From: Nitrososphaeria archaeon
GTDB lineage: Archaea; Thermoproteota; Nitrososphaeria; Nitrososphaerales; Nitrosopumilaceae
Direction: 5' to 3'
NCBI GenBank assembly: GCA_010028495.1
Contig: RHCX01000004.1
Location: 1 to 44,460, forward strand
Length of the DNA: 44,460 nucleotides
In this document: one piece after another, positions 31,644 through 40,600 of the stretch
Position numbering within the stretch: position 1 is the stretch's first letter
Layout of the letters: every line of letters begins with the position of its first letter
Made by a program: the position numbers and the translations under genes
Notes under the pieces: model-generated
Told to the model about the DNA's origin: nothing
The model's database searches: none
Seen by the model: the letters and a program-made list of their open reading frames with translations, nothing else

Positions 31644-32267
31644 TTGGCATCAAAGGCATTGAGGGAGATCAAATCAGTCTTATCCAAGCTTGAAAAACAG
31701 TCGATTCTTGAAAAGACCAGACAGGCAGACATCACACCAGAAAAAAGGATGCTTGCAATTACTCCGCAAACAGCTCGATTCTATCACAAATTATTGATCA
31801 GCATCAAGGCTCAAAACATCCTGGAATTAGGCACGTCAAGCGGATATTCCGCATTATGGTTTGCTGATGCTATACTATCCAATGGAAATATCCCAAAGAT
31901 AACCACCATAGAGGCAAGTCCAATCAAAATTCAGATGGCGCGTGTCAACTTTGAGCAGGCTGGTGTGTCAGATTTTATCAAAATTATTCCAGGACAGATC
32001 CTCGATGTATTGTATGCAATGCCAAAAAAGCCAAGATACGATTTCATACTAATCGATGCCGACAAGGAAAATGTGGTCAGGTATTTTGATCTGGTCCTGC
32101 CCATGTTAAAGATAGGTGGGATCATTGGAACGGACAATGTGTTATTGCCAGAAAAATACAAAAAATTCATGCAAAGATATAGCAGACATATTTCTAAAAA
32201 CAAACACATAGTCACTGGAACCATACCGTTAGGATACGGTCAAGAAATCACCATGCGGATAAGTTAG
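31644..32267 (+). CDS. Class I SAM-dependent O-methyltransferase (CCoAOMT-like)
   Basis: A 207-residue methyltransferase with TTG start. Motif I is NILELGTSSGYSALWFADAI, the acidic post-I segment TTIEASPIKIQMARVNFEQA, then FILIDADKENVVRYFDLVLP, resembling the caffeoyl-CoA/catechol O-methyltransferase family, where that Asp binds a metal. Substrate is unknown. Its end overlaps the coiled-coil gene by 4 bases (convergent). Confidence 0.85.
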   Translation: MASKALREIKSVLSKLEKQSILEKTRQADITPEKRMLAITPQTARFYHKLLISIKAQNILELGTSSGYSALWFADAILSNGNIPKITTIEASPIKIQMARVNFEQAGVSDFIKIIPGQILDVLYAMPKKPRYDFILIDADKENVVRYFDLVLPMLKIGGIIGTDNVLLPEKYKKFMQRYSRHISKNKHIVTGTIPLGYGQEITMRIS

Positions 32268-33688
32268 TTTTTTGCCAGTTTTTTTATTTTCTCGGATTCA
32301 GACGTTATTGATTTTGATACGAGTTTTTTCTTTTGCTCCAGTTTTTTTATCTTGGATTCTTCCTTTTTCTTTTCTCTGGCGATTCCTAATTTTTGAGATT
32401 TTAGTTGCTTTTCTACTATTGTCTTTTCCTTTTTGATTAACTTGAGATCAGCACTTGCCGTCTTTACTTGGGATTCAAGTGCAGCTCGCTCTGCAAGTAT
32501 TTTGTTTAGCAATTCCTGGTCGGATTTGAGCTGCGATATGGACGGAGATGCAGATGCGAGTTTTTTCTTTTGCTCTATGATTTGCAATGATATCTCTGCC
32601 TGCTTTTGCTTTGCATCAGCGAGGAATTTTTCATGAGAAGATATGGTTTTGAGTATCTTTGCCTGCGATGCAAGTTTTTCTTTTTCCTGTCTCACTTGTT
32701 CTTCTAGTAATTTTTCCTGCTGCTTTGTTTCTTGGATAATTTTCTGGTTTTCTAATCTAATGTGCTCAAGCTGTTCTTTTTTCTGTTGAATTTGCTTTGC
32801 TACCAGTGCCTGCTCTGCAAGTTTGGCGCGTTCGGATTCCGCCTGAATTGCTATGTCAGCCTGTTCTTTTTGTAATTGTGATATTATGCCGTCGCGCTCG
32901 CGTCTTGCGGTTTCCAGCTGTGCCTCTTGAGCCTTTATCTGCTCGACTAGGCGGTTCTGGGTTTCCATATTTTGTCGTTCTTGCTCTATTTGCGTTTTGA
33001 TGTTTTCTTTTTCCATTGCAACCTGTTTTTCAAATTCCTTTCTGTCCAGAATAATCTGTGTAAGCTTGGACTGTTCAATCTTGATTCTTTCTGCTTCTGT
33101 TTTTTCTCTGCTCAGATTTGCCTCTTCTTGCGCAAGTTCTCGTTGTATCTGATCCAGGCTTTGTGTGGTGTGTCCCTTTGGTAATGTCCCCTGAGGCTTG
33201 TGTGCAGATTGCAGCTGGACCATCTTTTCTTGTATTACTGATTCCAAGCTTGCTATCTTTTGGTTGGCCCAAGAAACTTGGGATTTTAAAACATCAATTG
33301 TCTTGTCGGAATCGTGTTTGGCAGACAATATTGTATCATAGTTTATCTTTTGTCCTAACTTGGATTCCAAGTATTGCTCATCGGATTTGTATAATGTCTT
33401 TCCTTTTTTGAGCGATTCCAAAATAAATTGTAGTCTGCCGGTGTCACCTGCTCCAGATGTTATGAGTTTTTGAGTTTTTGTTATGACATCTTCGTCTACT
33501 TTGAGCTGCTCCTGTAATCCTATTTCTTGTGAGAATTTTTCATCGAGATATCTTTTATCAGAATTGTACAGCTGACGTCCCTCACGCAATATAGTAAGAA
33601 TGTGAGCTAGTCTGCCCGGATCGCCTTTACCTGATGCCATCAGTTTTTCCACAAATGCCCTAGTTTCCTGTACAGTAAGGCTCGCCAT
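32264..33688 (-). CDS. Long coiled-coil protein with duplicated N-terminal motif
   Basis: About 474 residues from the ATG at 33688 (MASLTVQETRAFVEKLMASG); another ATG is at 33700. The first 115 residues hold two repeats, each of the form xGDxGRLxxILxxLxxGxxLYxSDxxYLxxK(L/F), separated by about 63 residues. The rest (about 120-474) is an almost continuous coiled coil rich in Gln, Lys and Glu without membrane segment. It may be an architectural or SMC-like scaffold. A TATA box (GGTTTTAAGA) is 24-33 bases from 33688, which supports that start. Confidence 0.75.
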   Translation of the reverse strand: MASLTVQETRAFVEKLMASGKGDPGRLAHILTILREGRQLYNSDKRYLDEKFSQEIGLQEQLKVDEDVITKTQKLITSGAGDTGRLQFILESLKKGKTLYKSDEQYLESKLGQKINYDTILSAKHDSDKTIDVLKSQVSWANQKIASLESVIQEKMVQLQSAHKPQGTLPKGHTTQSLDQIQRELAQEEANLSREKTEAERIKIEQSKLTQIILDRKEFEKQVAMEKENIKTQIEQERQNMETQNRLVEQIKAQEAQLETARRERDGIISQLQKEQADIAIQAESERAKLAEQALVAKQIQQKKEQLEHIRLENQKIIQETKQQEKLLEEQVRQEKEKLASQAKILKTISSHEKFLADAKQKQAEISLQIIEQKKKLASASPSISQLKSDQELLNKILAERAALESQVKTASADLKLIKKEKTIVEKQLKSQKLGIAREKKKEESKIKKLEQKKKLVSKSITSESEKIKKLAKN

Positions 33689-33748
33689 ACCTAGTTTCAT
33701 TTTTGTGGCGCGGTTTTAAGACCAAAGAGATTTACTAAATTTTACAAA

Positions 33749-34246
33749 TCAGGCACGTCTAGTCGCATCTAGCCGTAGAGAGTACAGTTTTTGCCATTTT
33801 TTGACATTCTTTGAGGACCGGATTATCACCAATCTATCAAAGGTATAGAAGGGTTTGGCCTTTATGCCAGACTTGATTTTGGCCTTTTCGTCCTTGTCCA
33901 GATTTTTGTAGACAAGACTCACATGAGGACAAAACGAATACCTGTTTGAAAGAGAGTCATCAAGTGTTTTGTATATTTTTGCAATGGTGCTGTCTTTTTT
34001 TATTTGAAAAAATAATGTCTTCCAGATATTACCGGATGTGCCAATGCCTACGACTTTTGCCTTTATTGGTCTTGAGCAAACAAGCCGTACTGCAGATTTT
34101 GCCTCATTCAGATTTTTTATTCCGCTAAATAGAGTGATGTGAGCTGAGAATCCTGGTGCAGCGTATTGTCTTGCCAGCTTTTGTATTATGATACCAAGAT
34201 GTTTTGCGTCGGCATATTTTGGTACAAGCCAAATAGAATATGTCAT
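33749..34246 (-). CDS. 2H phosphoesterase-like protein
   Basis: A 165-residue protein with the two HxT/S motifs of the 2H superfamily: SAHITLFSG near residue 35 and CPHVSLVYKN near residue 105. This group includes 2'-5' RNA ligases and cyclic phosphodiesterases that open 2',3'-cyclic phosphates. The substrate cannot be inferred from the sequence. Its start overlaps the cupin stop by 4 bases (ATGA), so the two are translated together. Confidence 0.8.
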   Translation of the reverse strand: MTYSIWLVPKYADAKHLGIIIQKLARQYAAPGFSAHITLFSGIKNLNEAKSAVRLVCSRPIKAKVVGIGTSGNIWKTLFFQIKKDSTIAKIYKTLDDSLSNRYSFCPHVSLVYKNLDKDEKAKIKSGIKAKPFYTFDRLVIIRSSKNVKKWQKLYSLRLDATRRA

Positions 34247-34605
34247 GACATTTTTTGCTTTACTGTATCTCGGTATCTTGGATATTCGGTTGCAGAATAA
34301 TCATTGCCAAACTCTTCTGCAAATATTGTATCTTCTAATGCTATCAAAAGATGCGCAGCCATTGGTGGAACAGATATTATTGCGGGGGCAGAAATTGTTT
34401 TTATTGTTTCCTGATTTGTCTGGATATCAGTTTCATGATATTGTATAACACCGGATATCAAGTGGTGTACACTGGGAAAATTGTGATAATGCCCTCCCCT
34501 GGCAAATCCCTTTTTGATTTGAACTATATTGATGCTTTTTTCTTTGTATTTCAAAAACAGTATTGTACCGCGAACATCGGTTGCATCTTTTTCAAACTGT
34601 AACAT
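34243..34605 (-). CDS. Cupin-fold protein
   Basis: A 120-residue single-domain cupin from the ATG at 34605; a TTG lies 6 bases earlier. Cupin motif 1 is seen in GFARGGHYHNFPSVHHLISG with His residues able to hold a metal; the second motif (IISVPPMAAHLLIALED) is present. Many related cupins act on sugars or nucleotide sugars, and this one may do so, but the substrate is unknown. Coupled to the 2H phosphoesterase. Confidence 0.75.
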   Translation of the reverse strand: MLQFEKDATDVRGTILFLKYKEKSINIVQIKKGFARGGHYHNFPSVHHLISGVIQYHETDIQTNQETIKTISAPAIISVPPMAAHLLIALEDTIFAEEFGNDYSATEYPRYRDTVKQKMS

Positions 34606-34612
34606 ATGCAAA

Positions 34613-35041
34613 TCAGGCTGCCTGACCTACATTTATTTTCAGAGATAGTGTAGGTGACAATGCCGACGGATTATCAATACTCTCCCAGACAAAGATTGTT
34701 GCAGTGTACTGGCCTGCTTCATTTGGAGTCCATGATAACGATGGCGAAAACGACTGGGCTGCAGTGAGCGTTCCAGTAATCCATGACAAAGATACAGTAA
34801 TTCCATTTTCATCCTGAATTTGCACAATATAGGCAAAGTCCTGCTCAAAGTCCTGCGCATTTCTCAGATCCGCGGTTATCTGCACCTGTTTTCCCACCTC
34901 GACGGTCTTGGTATTACTGCTTCCCACGGTCAAGCCCTGTGCATGAGCAATACCAAACATTCCAAATATCACTATGGCAAAAATGGCGTACCTGTACAAC
35001 AATGCAGTTTTTTTGATTCCAGTTGATAAACTAATCTTCAT
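34613..35041 (-). CDS. Secreted Ig-like protein
   Basis: A 142-residue exported protein from the ATG at 35041 (MKISLSTGIKKTALLYRYAI). A signal helix (about 14-34, ending AHA) is followed by a beta-rich domain: VGSSNTKTVEVGKQVQITAD, then YIVQIQDENGITVSLSWITG and SPSLSWTPNEAGQYTATIFV, similar to immunoglobulin/CARDB folds. No enzymatic residues stand out. It starts inside the zinc-finger gene that precedes it. Probably a surface protein. Confidence 0.75.
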   Translation of the reverse strand: MKISLSTGIKKTALLYRYAIFAIVIFGMFGIAHAQGLTVGSSNTKTVEVGKQVQITADLRNAQDFEQDFAYIVQIQDENGITVSLSWITGTLTAAQSFSPSLSWTPNEAGQYTATIFVWESIDNPSALSPTLSLKINVGQAA

Positions 35042-35129
35042 GCTTTTCAATGTGCTCTACTGCACATATAGTGGAGCAATAATTGGACGCCCTGTTTTTG
35101 AACTCTTTGCCACAGTTTTTGCACTGCAT
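35031..35129 (-). CDS. 32-residue zinc-finger microprotein (candidate)
   Basis: Translates as MQCKNCGKEFKNRASNYCST then ICAVEHIEKHED. Cys at 3, 6, 18 and 22 make a C-x2-C-x11-C-x3-C zinc site. A TATA-like box (GTTTTATC, about 24 bases upstream of the ATG) supports a leaderless start. Its stop overlaps the start of the secreted protein gene by 11 bases, so it could also serve as a leader peptide coupled to that gene. Confidence 0.55.
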   Translation of the reverse strand: MQCKNCGKEFKNRASNYCSTICAVEHIEKHED

Positions 35130-35321
35130 ATCTTCTGATTTAGGTAGTGGTTAAGATAAAACTAACCATGGAATACCAAAAAAGGAAATGATGCTAGTAT
35201 AGTACGACACTATGAATATTTGTAATTAAGATAGACGGGCTGGCGCACACGCCAGAGTCCGGCATTAATCCCGTCTACAATACCAACATAGCAATTTTTG
35301 TATTAAAAAGACGCGTAGGAA
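35130..35321. other. Spacer between the small zinc-finger gene and msrA
   Basis: About 190 bases without a gene. It contains the structured element at 35232-35277 and AT-rich flanks. No other feature was seen. Confidence 0.6.
35232..35277. ncRNA. Compact structured element, candidate RNA
   Basis: TAGACGGG (35232-35239) pairs with CCCGTCTA (35270-35277), 8 bp with no mismatch. Inside, CTGGCG (35240-35245) pairs with CGCCAG (35250-35255) around a CACA loop, and 14 bases (AGTCCGGCATTAAT) remain on one side. GCCAG could alternatively pair with CCGGC just after it. The strand is unknown. No T-run follows on either strand, so a simple terminator is unlikely. GC content far exceeds the flanks. Confidence 0.4.
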
Positions 35322-35783
35322 TCATCTAGAGATGCCGCATTTGACATAGTATTTTTGGTGATATTCCTCTGCCTTGTAGAATTCCGGCGCAGGTTTGATC
35401 TCTGTTGTAATTTTTTTGCCTAACTTGCCAGAGTCGTCTAGTTTTTGCTTGGACTCTTGGGCTATTTTTTGCTGCTCCAAGTCATGGCAGAATATCACAG
35501 AGCGGTACTGGGTTCCAATGTCCGGTCCTTGTCTGTTCAGCTGTGTCGGATCGTGTGCATTCCAAAATACATCAAGCAGTTTTTCATATGGTAAAACGTT
35601 TGGATCGTATTCCACCTGGACCAATTCCGCATGTCCAGTCATGTCGGTGCAAACCTCCTCGTATGTCGGGTTTTTTGTGTGACCCCCACCATAGCCCACC
35701 GTTGTGGATTTTACTCCAGGTGTTGTTCGAAATATGTCCTCAACGCACCAAAAGCATCCTGCTCCAAATGTTGCTTTCATCAT
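35322..35783 (-). CDS. msrA: Peptide methionine-S-sulfoxide reductase
   Basis: A 153-residue MsrA, which repairs oxidised methionine. The catalytic segment is [20 protein letters not shown]; downstream are [40 protein letters not shown] and YRSVIF. A resolving Cys is near the end (YVKCGISR). Length is normal for a compact MsrA. Two ATGs start the frame; the first is used. No MsrB is nearby. Confidence 0.95.
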   Translation of the reverse strand: MMKATFGAGCFWCVEDIFRTTPGVKSTTVGYGGGHTKNPTYEEVCTDMTGHAELVQVEYDPNVLPYEKLLDVFWNAHDPTQLNRQGPDIGTQYRSVIFCHDLEQQKIAQESKQKLDDSGKLGKKITTEIKPAPEFYKAEEYHQKYYVKCGISR

Positions 35784-35813
35784 ATTACATATGACACACC
35801 GGAATTAAAATTA

Positions 35814-36587
35814 TTATCCAGATTTTTCGTACAGCCAGACTTCTACTTTGGTCAGGGGTAGATTCATTGTATCTGGGAGTATTATTAGAAGGCCCGATTC
35901 CTTTCCAACATCATTACACGTGCCAGAGAAACGCTCATAATTTTTGCCAGAGCATTCGCCATTTTGATAGTACTCAAAGTTATCATCTAAATAATTTTGT
36001 TTTATTGATGGCACAAAATACACATCAAAGCCGACGTTTTTGTCGTTGATTTTTACCGTATAATCAAATGAGGTATTGTCTTTGGATGCACAAACAGGAA
36101 TGAACTGTGCATATCCTGTCTTTATTTCCGATTCGTGTACAAGTCGGTCTTGCCTGCTGTATTGTAAAGTGTACAGAGTGATGTTCGGATCTGGGTTTTT
36201 TTGTAGCCCCCCAACATATTCTATATAATGCCGCAGAGTATCTGCTCCAAATCGTGCATAGTGTGGCTCCCACGAATCCCGACAGTTGGAATTGCTGTTA
36301 TGGACCAAAATGTACTGCTTGCCATGCTGTGACTGTACTTCATCGACATTATTCTGCTTGGATAACTCCAGTCTTTCTTTTGAGCTGAGAGGTATTTTTT
36401 GTTGCTGCGACCATACATTTGTTATTTCATATTCTATATTCCCCGGATAACTCTTCCAGTCCTGCTGCAAGTGTACGTAAATAGACTGCTTGTTTACCGC
36501 TTGTTGCTGTAAAACAAACGCAGTTACAATATAATACGATATTATGATTCCAATTATTGTCAATACAACATAATGGATTTTTCTCAC
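35814..36587 (-). CDS. Membrane-anchored extracytoplasmic protein of unknown function
   Basis: A 257-residue protein: one N-terminal helix (about 5-26, YYIVTAFVL at its end), then an outer domain. Regions: SIYVHLQQDWKSYPGNIEYE, GKQYILVHNSNSNCRDSWEP, and a Cys-containing tail (YYQNGECSGKNYERFSGTCN). The three Cys could form a disulfide. No family or catalytic motif recognised. It follows the 50-residue gene on the same strand after 26 bases. Confidence 0.65.
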   Translation of the reverse strand: MRKIHYVVLTIIGIIISYYIVTAFVLQQQAVNKQSIYVHLQQDWKSYPGNIEYEITNVWSQQQKIPLSSKERLELSKQNNVDEVQSQHGKQYILVHNSNSNCRDSWEPHYARFGADTLRHYIEYVGGLQKNPDPNITLYTLQYSRQDRLVHESEIKTGYAQFIPVCASKDNTSFDYTVKINDKNVGFDVYFVPSIKQNYLDDNFEYYQNGECSGKNYERFSGTCNDVGKESGLLIILPDTMNLPLTKVEVWLYEKSG

Positions 36588-36613
36588 TAGACCATGCTAA
36601 AATACAGGGTTTT

Positions 36614-36766
36614 TTATTTTTGGTGCAGATTGTAGCCTGTTTCGTGATAGTATTTGTGTTCTAGTTCTTTGAGTTTTTCAAATAATTTGTGATTATATGA
36701 TTTCTCTAGTTTTGCCTTTATGGTGGTGTGATCTTGGATTAGTTTGTTTAATTCGGATTTTTTCAT
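36614..36766 (-). CDS. 50-residue helical protein, coupled to the metzincin-like gene
   Basis: Translates as MKKSELNKLIQDHTTIKAKL, EKSYNHKLFEKLKELEHKYY, HETGYNLHQK. It is Lys/Glu/Leu-rich and almost all helical, without Cys or a membrane segment. Its ATG overlaps the stop of the metzincin-like gene in an ATGA, which strongly suggests it is translated from that message. Role unknown. Confidence 0.7.
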   Translation of the reverse strand: MKKSELNKLIQDHTTIKAKLEKSYNHKLFEKLKELEHKYYHETGYNLHQK

Positions 36767-37620
36767 TTTGGCGATTCTAGCGATATTGCCTTGTTGAACA
36801 TCTTTTTGATTTCTGTGATTTTTGCATCAAGGCTTTTGATTCTGTTCATTGAATCAAGATACTTGTAGTATGCATCAGAATATTTGGCCTGTGATAGCAG
36901 ATCGTCGCCATCTACTTTGAAGGATTCTGCATCGGAGACAAGTTTTCTTCCAACAAATATTATGTTCTGAGCTTTTTTCATCTCCGCTTCTGATGCCTTG
37001 TTTGTAGTCCAAGTTGAGTTGATGGATGGTATTAATGCAGAGAATTTGGCCTCTGATGCATCAATCTTTTTGCCTAGCTGTGCTTGGAGTTTTTCTGCCT
37101 TTGGTTTCCAGTCACCGGTGGTGTTTTTTGGCGACACCTTTGTGTTTACCTTCATCCATGACTCGTAGTTTTCTATTTGGGGATACATGATATCTTTGGG
37201 GTCATCGCTGTGAGACAGACCCATAGCGTGTCCCAAGTTATGCTTGGCAATCTCTGTGGCAAACTCCGGAGATACTGTTTTGAGCTTGCCAGCCTTTAGG
37301 TAGGCAAGTGGTACTGTGAACTTCGGTTTGTCGTAATAGTTTTCAGTGTCTGAGCTATAGTGTCCTGTTTTGCTCTCATCAAACTGGCTCGACCACTCTA
37401 TGACAAAGTCCGATGGGTCTGGATATTTTGTAAGCTCAAACGATACGTCTGGATTTTTTTGCTTCCAGTATTGGAATGCGTTTGGTAGTACTTGATCAAA
37501 TGTCTTTTTCCACATTTGTGGTATTTGTTGTACGTATATTTTGTAGGTCTGAGCCTCGGCATTTGTCATAGTACCAGACAATAAGATAAAAGATGCAAGT
37601 ATCCCGTAGAACAGTTTCAT
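36763..37620 (-). CDS. Secreted metzincin-like protein with altered zinc motif (HNLGHAMGLSH)
   Basis: A 285-residue exported protein from the ATG at 37620 (MKLFYGILASFILLSGTMTN); an in-frame ATG at 37644 adds 8 residues. After a signal peptide ending near AEA comes a matrixin-like domain. The zinc motif is HNLGHAMGLSH (about residues 127-137) followed by an IMYP Met-turn. Metzincins have HExxHxxGxxH; here the catalytic Glu is Asn, while all three His remain. It should bind Zn but is probably weak or inactive as a protease. The C-terminal 130 residues are helical. It is coupled to the 50-residue gene and follows the FN3 gene. Confidence 0.75.
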   Translation of the reverse strand: MKLFYGILASFILLSGTMTNAEAQTYKIYVQQIPQMWKKTFDQVLPNAFQYWKQKNPDVSFELTKYPDPSDFVIEWSSQFDESKTGHYSSDTENYYDKPKFTVPLAYLKAGKLKTVSPEFATEIAKHNLGHAMGLSHSDDPKDIMYPQIENYESWMKVNTKVSPKNTTGDWKPKAEKLQAQLGKKIDASEAKFSALIPSINSTWTTNKASEAEMKKAQNIIFVGRKLVSDAESFKVDGDDLLSQAKYSDAYYKYLDSMNRIKSLDAKITEIKKMFNKAISLESPK

Positions 37621-37670
37621 GATTCTAGTTATTTTTACTCCCAAATAAGCAAAGTGTTATGTGTTCAGAA

Positions 37671-40600
37671 TTAATCATGTTTGATCTTGTTTCTGATCAT
37701 GACAATCAAAAATGCAGGGACGGCGAAGTACATGCCAATGTTTAGCAGTATTACTCCAATTCCATAACCCAACATTTGCTGCTCAGAATGAATATCGGCA
37801 TAGTTGAGTATTGACATTGTAGACAGCATTGGGGTTATCACAGTCTTTACTGCCTCTTTGAATAGCGGGTTTTGCCTTTCCCAGTCAGCAACTGTTGGGC
37901 TGAATGCATAATAGAATTCGTTGAATTGTACCATGAATGTAGTGCCTGAATCGGTGCTGAACAATACGTTGTCTCTAACTTCTCTGAGTAGTTGTACTTG
38001 TGGTGCTAGTTCTGAGCCAAATGCAGCGGTTGCAATTGCGCATTGGCCTCCTAGTGGACCAGAACTTTTGTCTGGAATGCAGACATTGTTTTCAACATGA
38101 GTTCCAGTTCCGCACAACACAACTGGTTGTGGCTCAGGCTCCGGCGCACCTACCACTTCGTAAATGGTCTTGCCTGGAAAGTTTCTATCAAACCATGACT
38201 TGAATTCAGCCTCTGAGTTGTATCGCTCCACATATGATTGTGGGTCTTTTGTCGGGTCGGGGAACCCAGGGATGTGTGTTATTGGAGTTTGCTGTTCCTG
38301 ATCTGGTTCTGGTTCGGTTTCTACTATGCAGGTTTGTGTGTTTTCATCAAATGCTGTTCCTGCTCCACAGATAGTAGGATCTATTGTTGATTCATCTGGT
38401 TCCTCAATTGGCTGTGGTTGATCTGCTGTTTTTATCGATACTTCATTTGATGCAAGACTATTTCCTGCCGGATTTATTGCGTAAATTCTATACGAATAGG
38501 TGTTTGCAAGCAAGCCCGTATGAGAATATGTTGTTGCAGTAGTTTTGCTAGTCAGTACACGATATGAATCTGCACCTATTTTGTATTCTATTTTGTATCC
38601 GGTGACGGTCGCACCTCCGGTGTTAGAGGGGGTGGTCCAGTACAGATTGATCTGTGTTGGCGATACAAGATTTGCTGAGAGCGTTGGTGGCGATGGTGGT
38701 TTTGCAGTTATCGGCGACGGTGGAGGAGTTGTCGATAGAGTTGCAGTGGCAGTTGCTTCTGTTGATGCCAAGCTAGTGCCGGATGCAGTTATTGTGTATA
38801 CTCGGTATGTGTATTGAGTTCCAGTTGCAACATTAGTATGCGAATATTTTGTAGTAGAATTAAGAGTGCTTGGGGTAAGAGTTTCAAATTGTGCCTGGCC
38901 TCGCTTTGCCTCGATTTTGTATCCAGAGATAGTTCCAGACGATGTCGGTGCAGTCCATGACAGATTGATTTGTGTTGGAGAGTACGGTGTAGCAACTAGA
39001 TTTGTTGGTGGATTTACATTTACAGTATTAGTTGATTGTGATGGAGGCGATGCATTTGATGTCGGCAGTGGTGTTGCAGTCGCATCTGCCGACTGGGGGC
39101 TGGCTCCAAGTGAGAAATATGCCGAGACCACGTACGTGTAGGTGTTGCCAGTAGTAAGACCGGATATTGTATAGCTGGTTTTAGTTCCTACATTGTCTTG
39201 TATTACTACAAAAGTGTCAGGTGCAATTTTTTGCTCTATTTTGTATCCTGTGATCGACTGTTTGTAGGTCTGTGATGGTGGAACCCAGGTTAATGTGATT
39301 GATGTTGGAGATACTGCTGTTGCAGTGACGGTTGGCGCTGTCGTCTCTTTCGGTGTTGCAGAGACTTCGCTTTGAGTTCCTGCACCGACAGAGTTTACTG
39401 CCGAGACTCTATAGTAATAGGTGGTTCCAGTTGTAAGTCCAGTGTGTGAGAATGAAGTGGATGTACTTTGCGAGTTTGAGATCAATACTTCGTATGCGCC
39501 TCCCGACTTTTTGACCTCTATTTTGTAGCCAGATATTGCAGAGCCGCCATTGTTTGATGGTGCGCCCCAAGAGAGGTTTACTTGTGTTGGCGAAGCCGCA
39601 GTTGCAGAAAGTGCCGTGACTGATCCCGGCACTCCTGCAGAAGATGTTCCGGATGGAGTTGCAGACGATTCACCAGATGGAGAACCTGTGCCAATCGAAT
39701 TGATTGCAGAGACACGGTACACATATGTCGTTCCAGAGGAAAGCCCGGTGTGGGAATAGATGGTAGATGTACTTGCGGTGTTTGCAACAAGAGTAGAATA
39801 GCTGCCAGAGCCAGTCTTGAATTCTATTTTGTAGCCAGAAATAGCAAATCCTCCGTTACTTGATGGTGCGCCCCATGAAAGATTGATTTGCGAGCTTGAC
39901 GATGCAGTTGCGACAAGGTTTGTTGGTGCACTTGGAACTCCAGATGTGGATGAAGATGTCGGAGTAGCTGATGTCTCAGAGGAAGGTGAGCTTGTGCCAA
40001 TCGAATTGATTGCAGAAATTCTATACGTATATGTTGTTCCAGTCGATAATCCCGTGTGAGAATAGCTGGTTGCAGTGTTGCCGGTGTTGGACACTAGATT
40101 AGAAAAAGAGCCAGAGCCGGACTTTACTTCTATTTTGTAGCTGGTAATTGATGAGCCACCATTGTTTGAAGGTGCAGTCCAGGAGAGATTCACTTGTGTT
40201 GGAGAGATAGGAGTTGCCGATAATCCAGTAGGCGGATTTGGTGCAGTTAATGCAGATGTTGAAGCAGGTTGTACCACTACCTCGTTTGACGCTTGTGTAC
40301 TTGTGCCAAACGATGTAATTGAATACACTCTATACACATAGACCTGATTTGTAGTAAGGCCCGTATGGGAATAAGTTGTGATGGTTCCTCCAGTATTTTC
40401 TACCAAAGTAGAATAGCTGCCAGAGCCGATTCGGTATTCAATTTTGTAACCCGAGATTGGATATCCTCCAGTATTTGATGGTGCAGTCCAGGAGAGATTT
40501 GCCTGAGTCGGCGAAGCTGCAACCCCAACCAGATTTGTTGGCGCATTTGGAAGCGAACCTGTTGATGTAGATGTTGGTGTTGCCGTGACTTCGGCAGATG

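Noticed and set aside
35232-35277. Rho-independent terminator for msrA or its neighbour
   Set aside because: No T-run follows on either strand and the shape has two nested stems with a side loop, so it is not a standard terminator.
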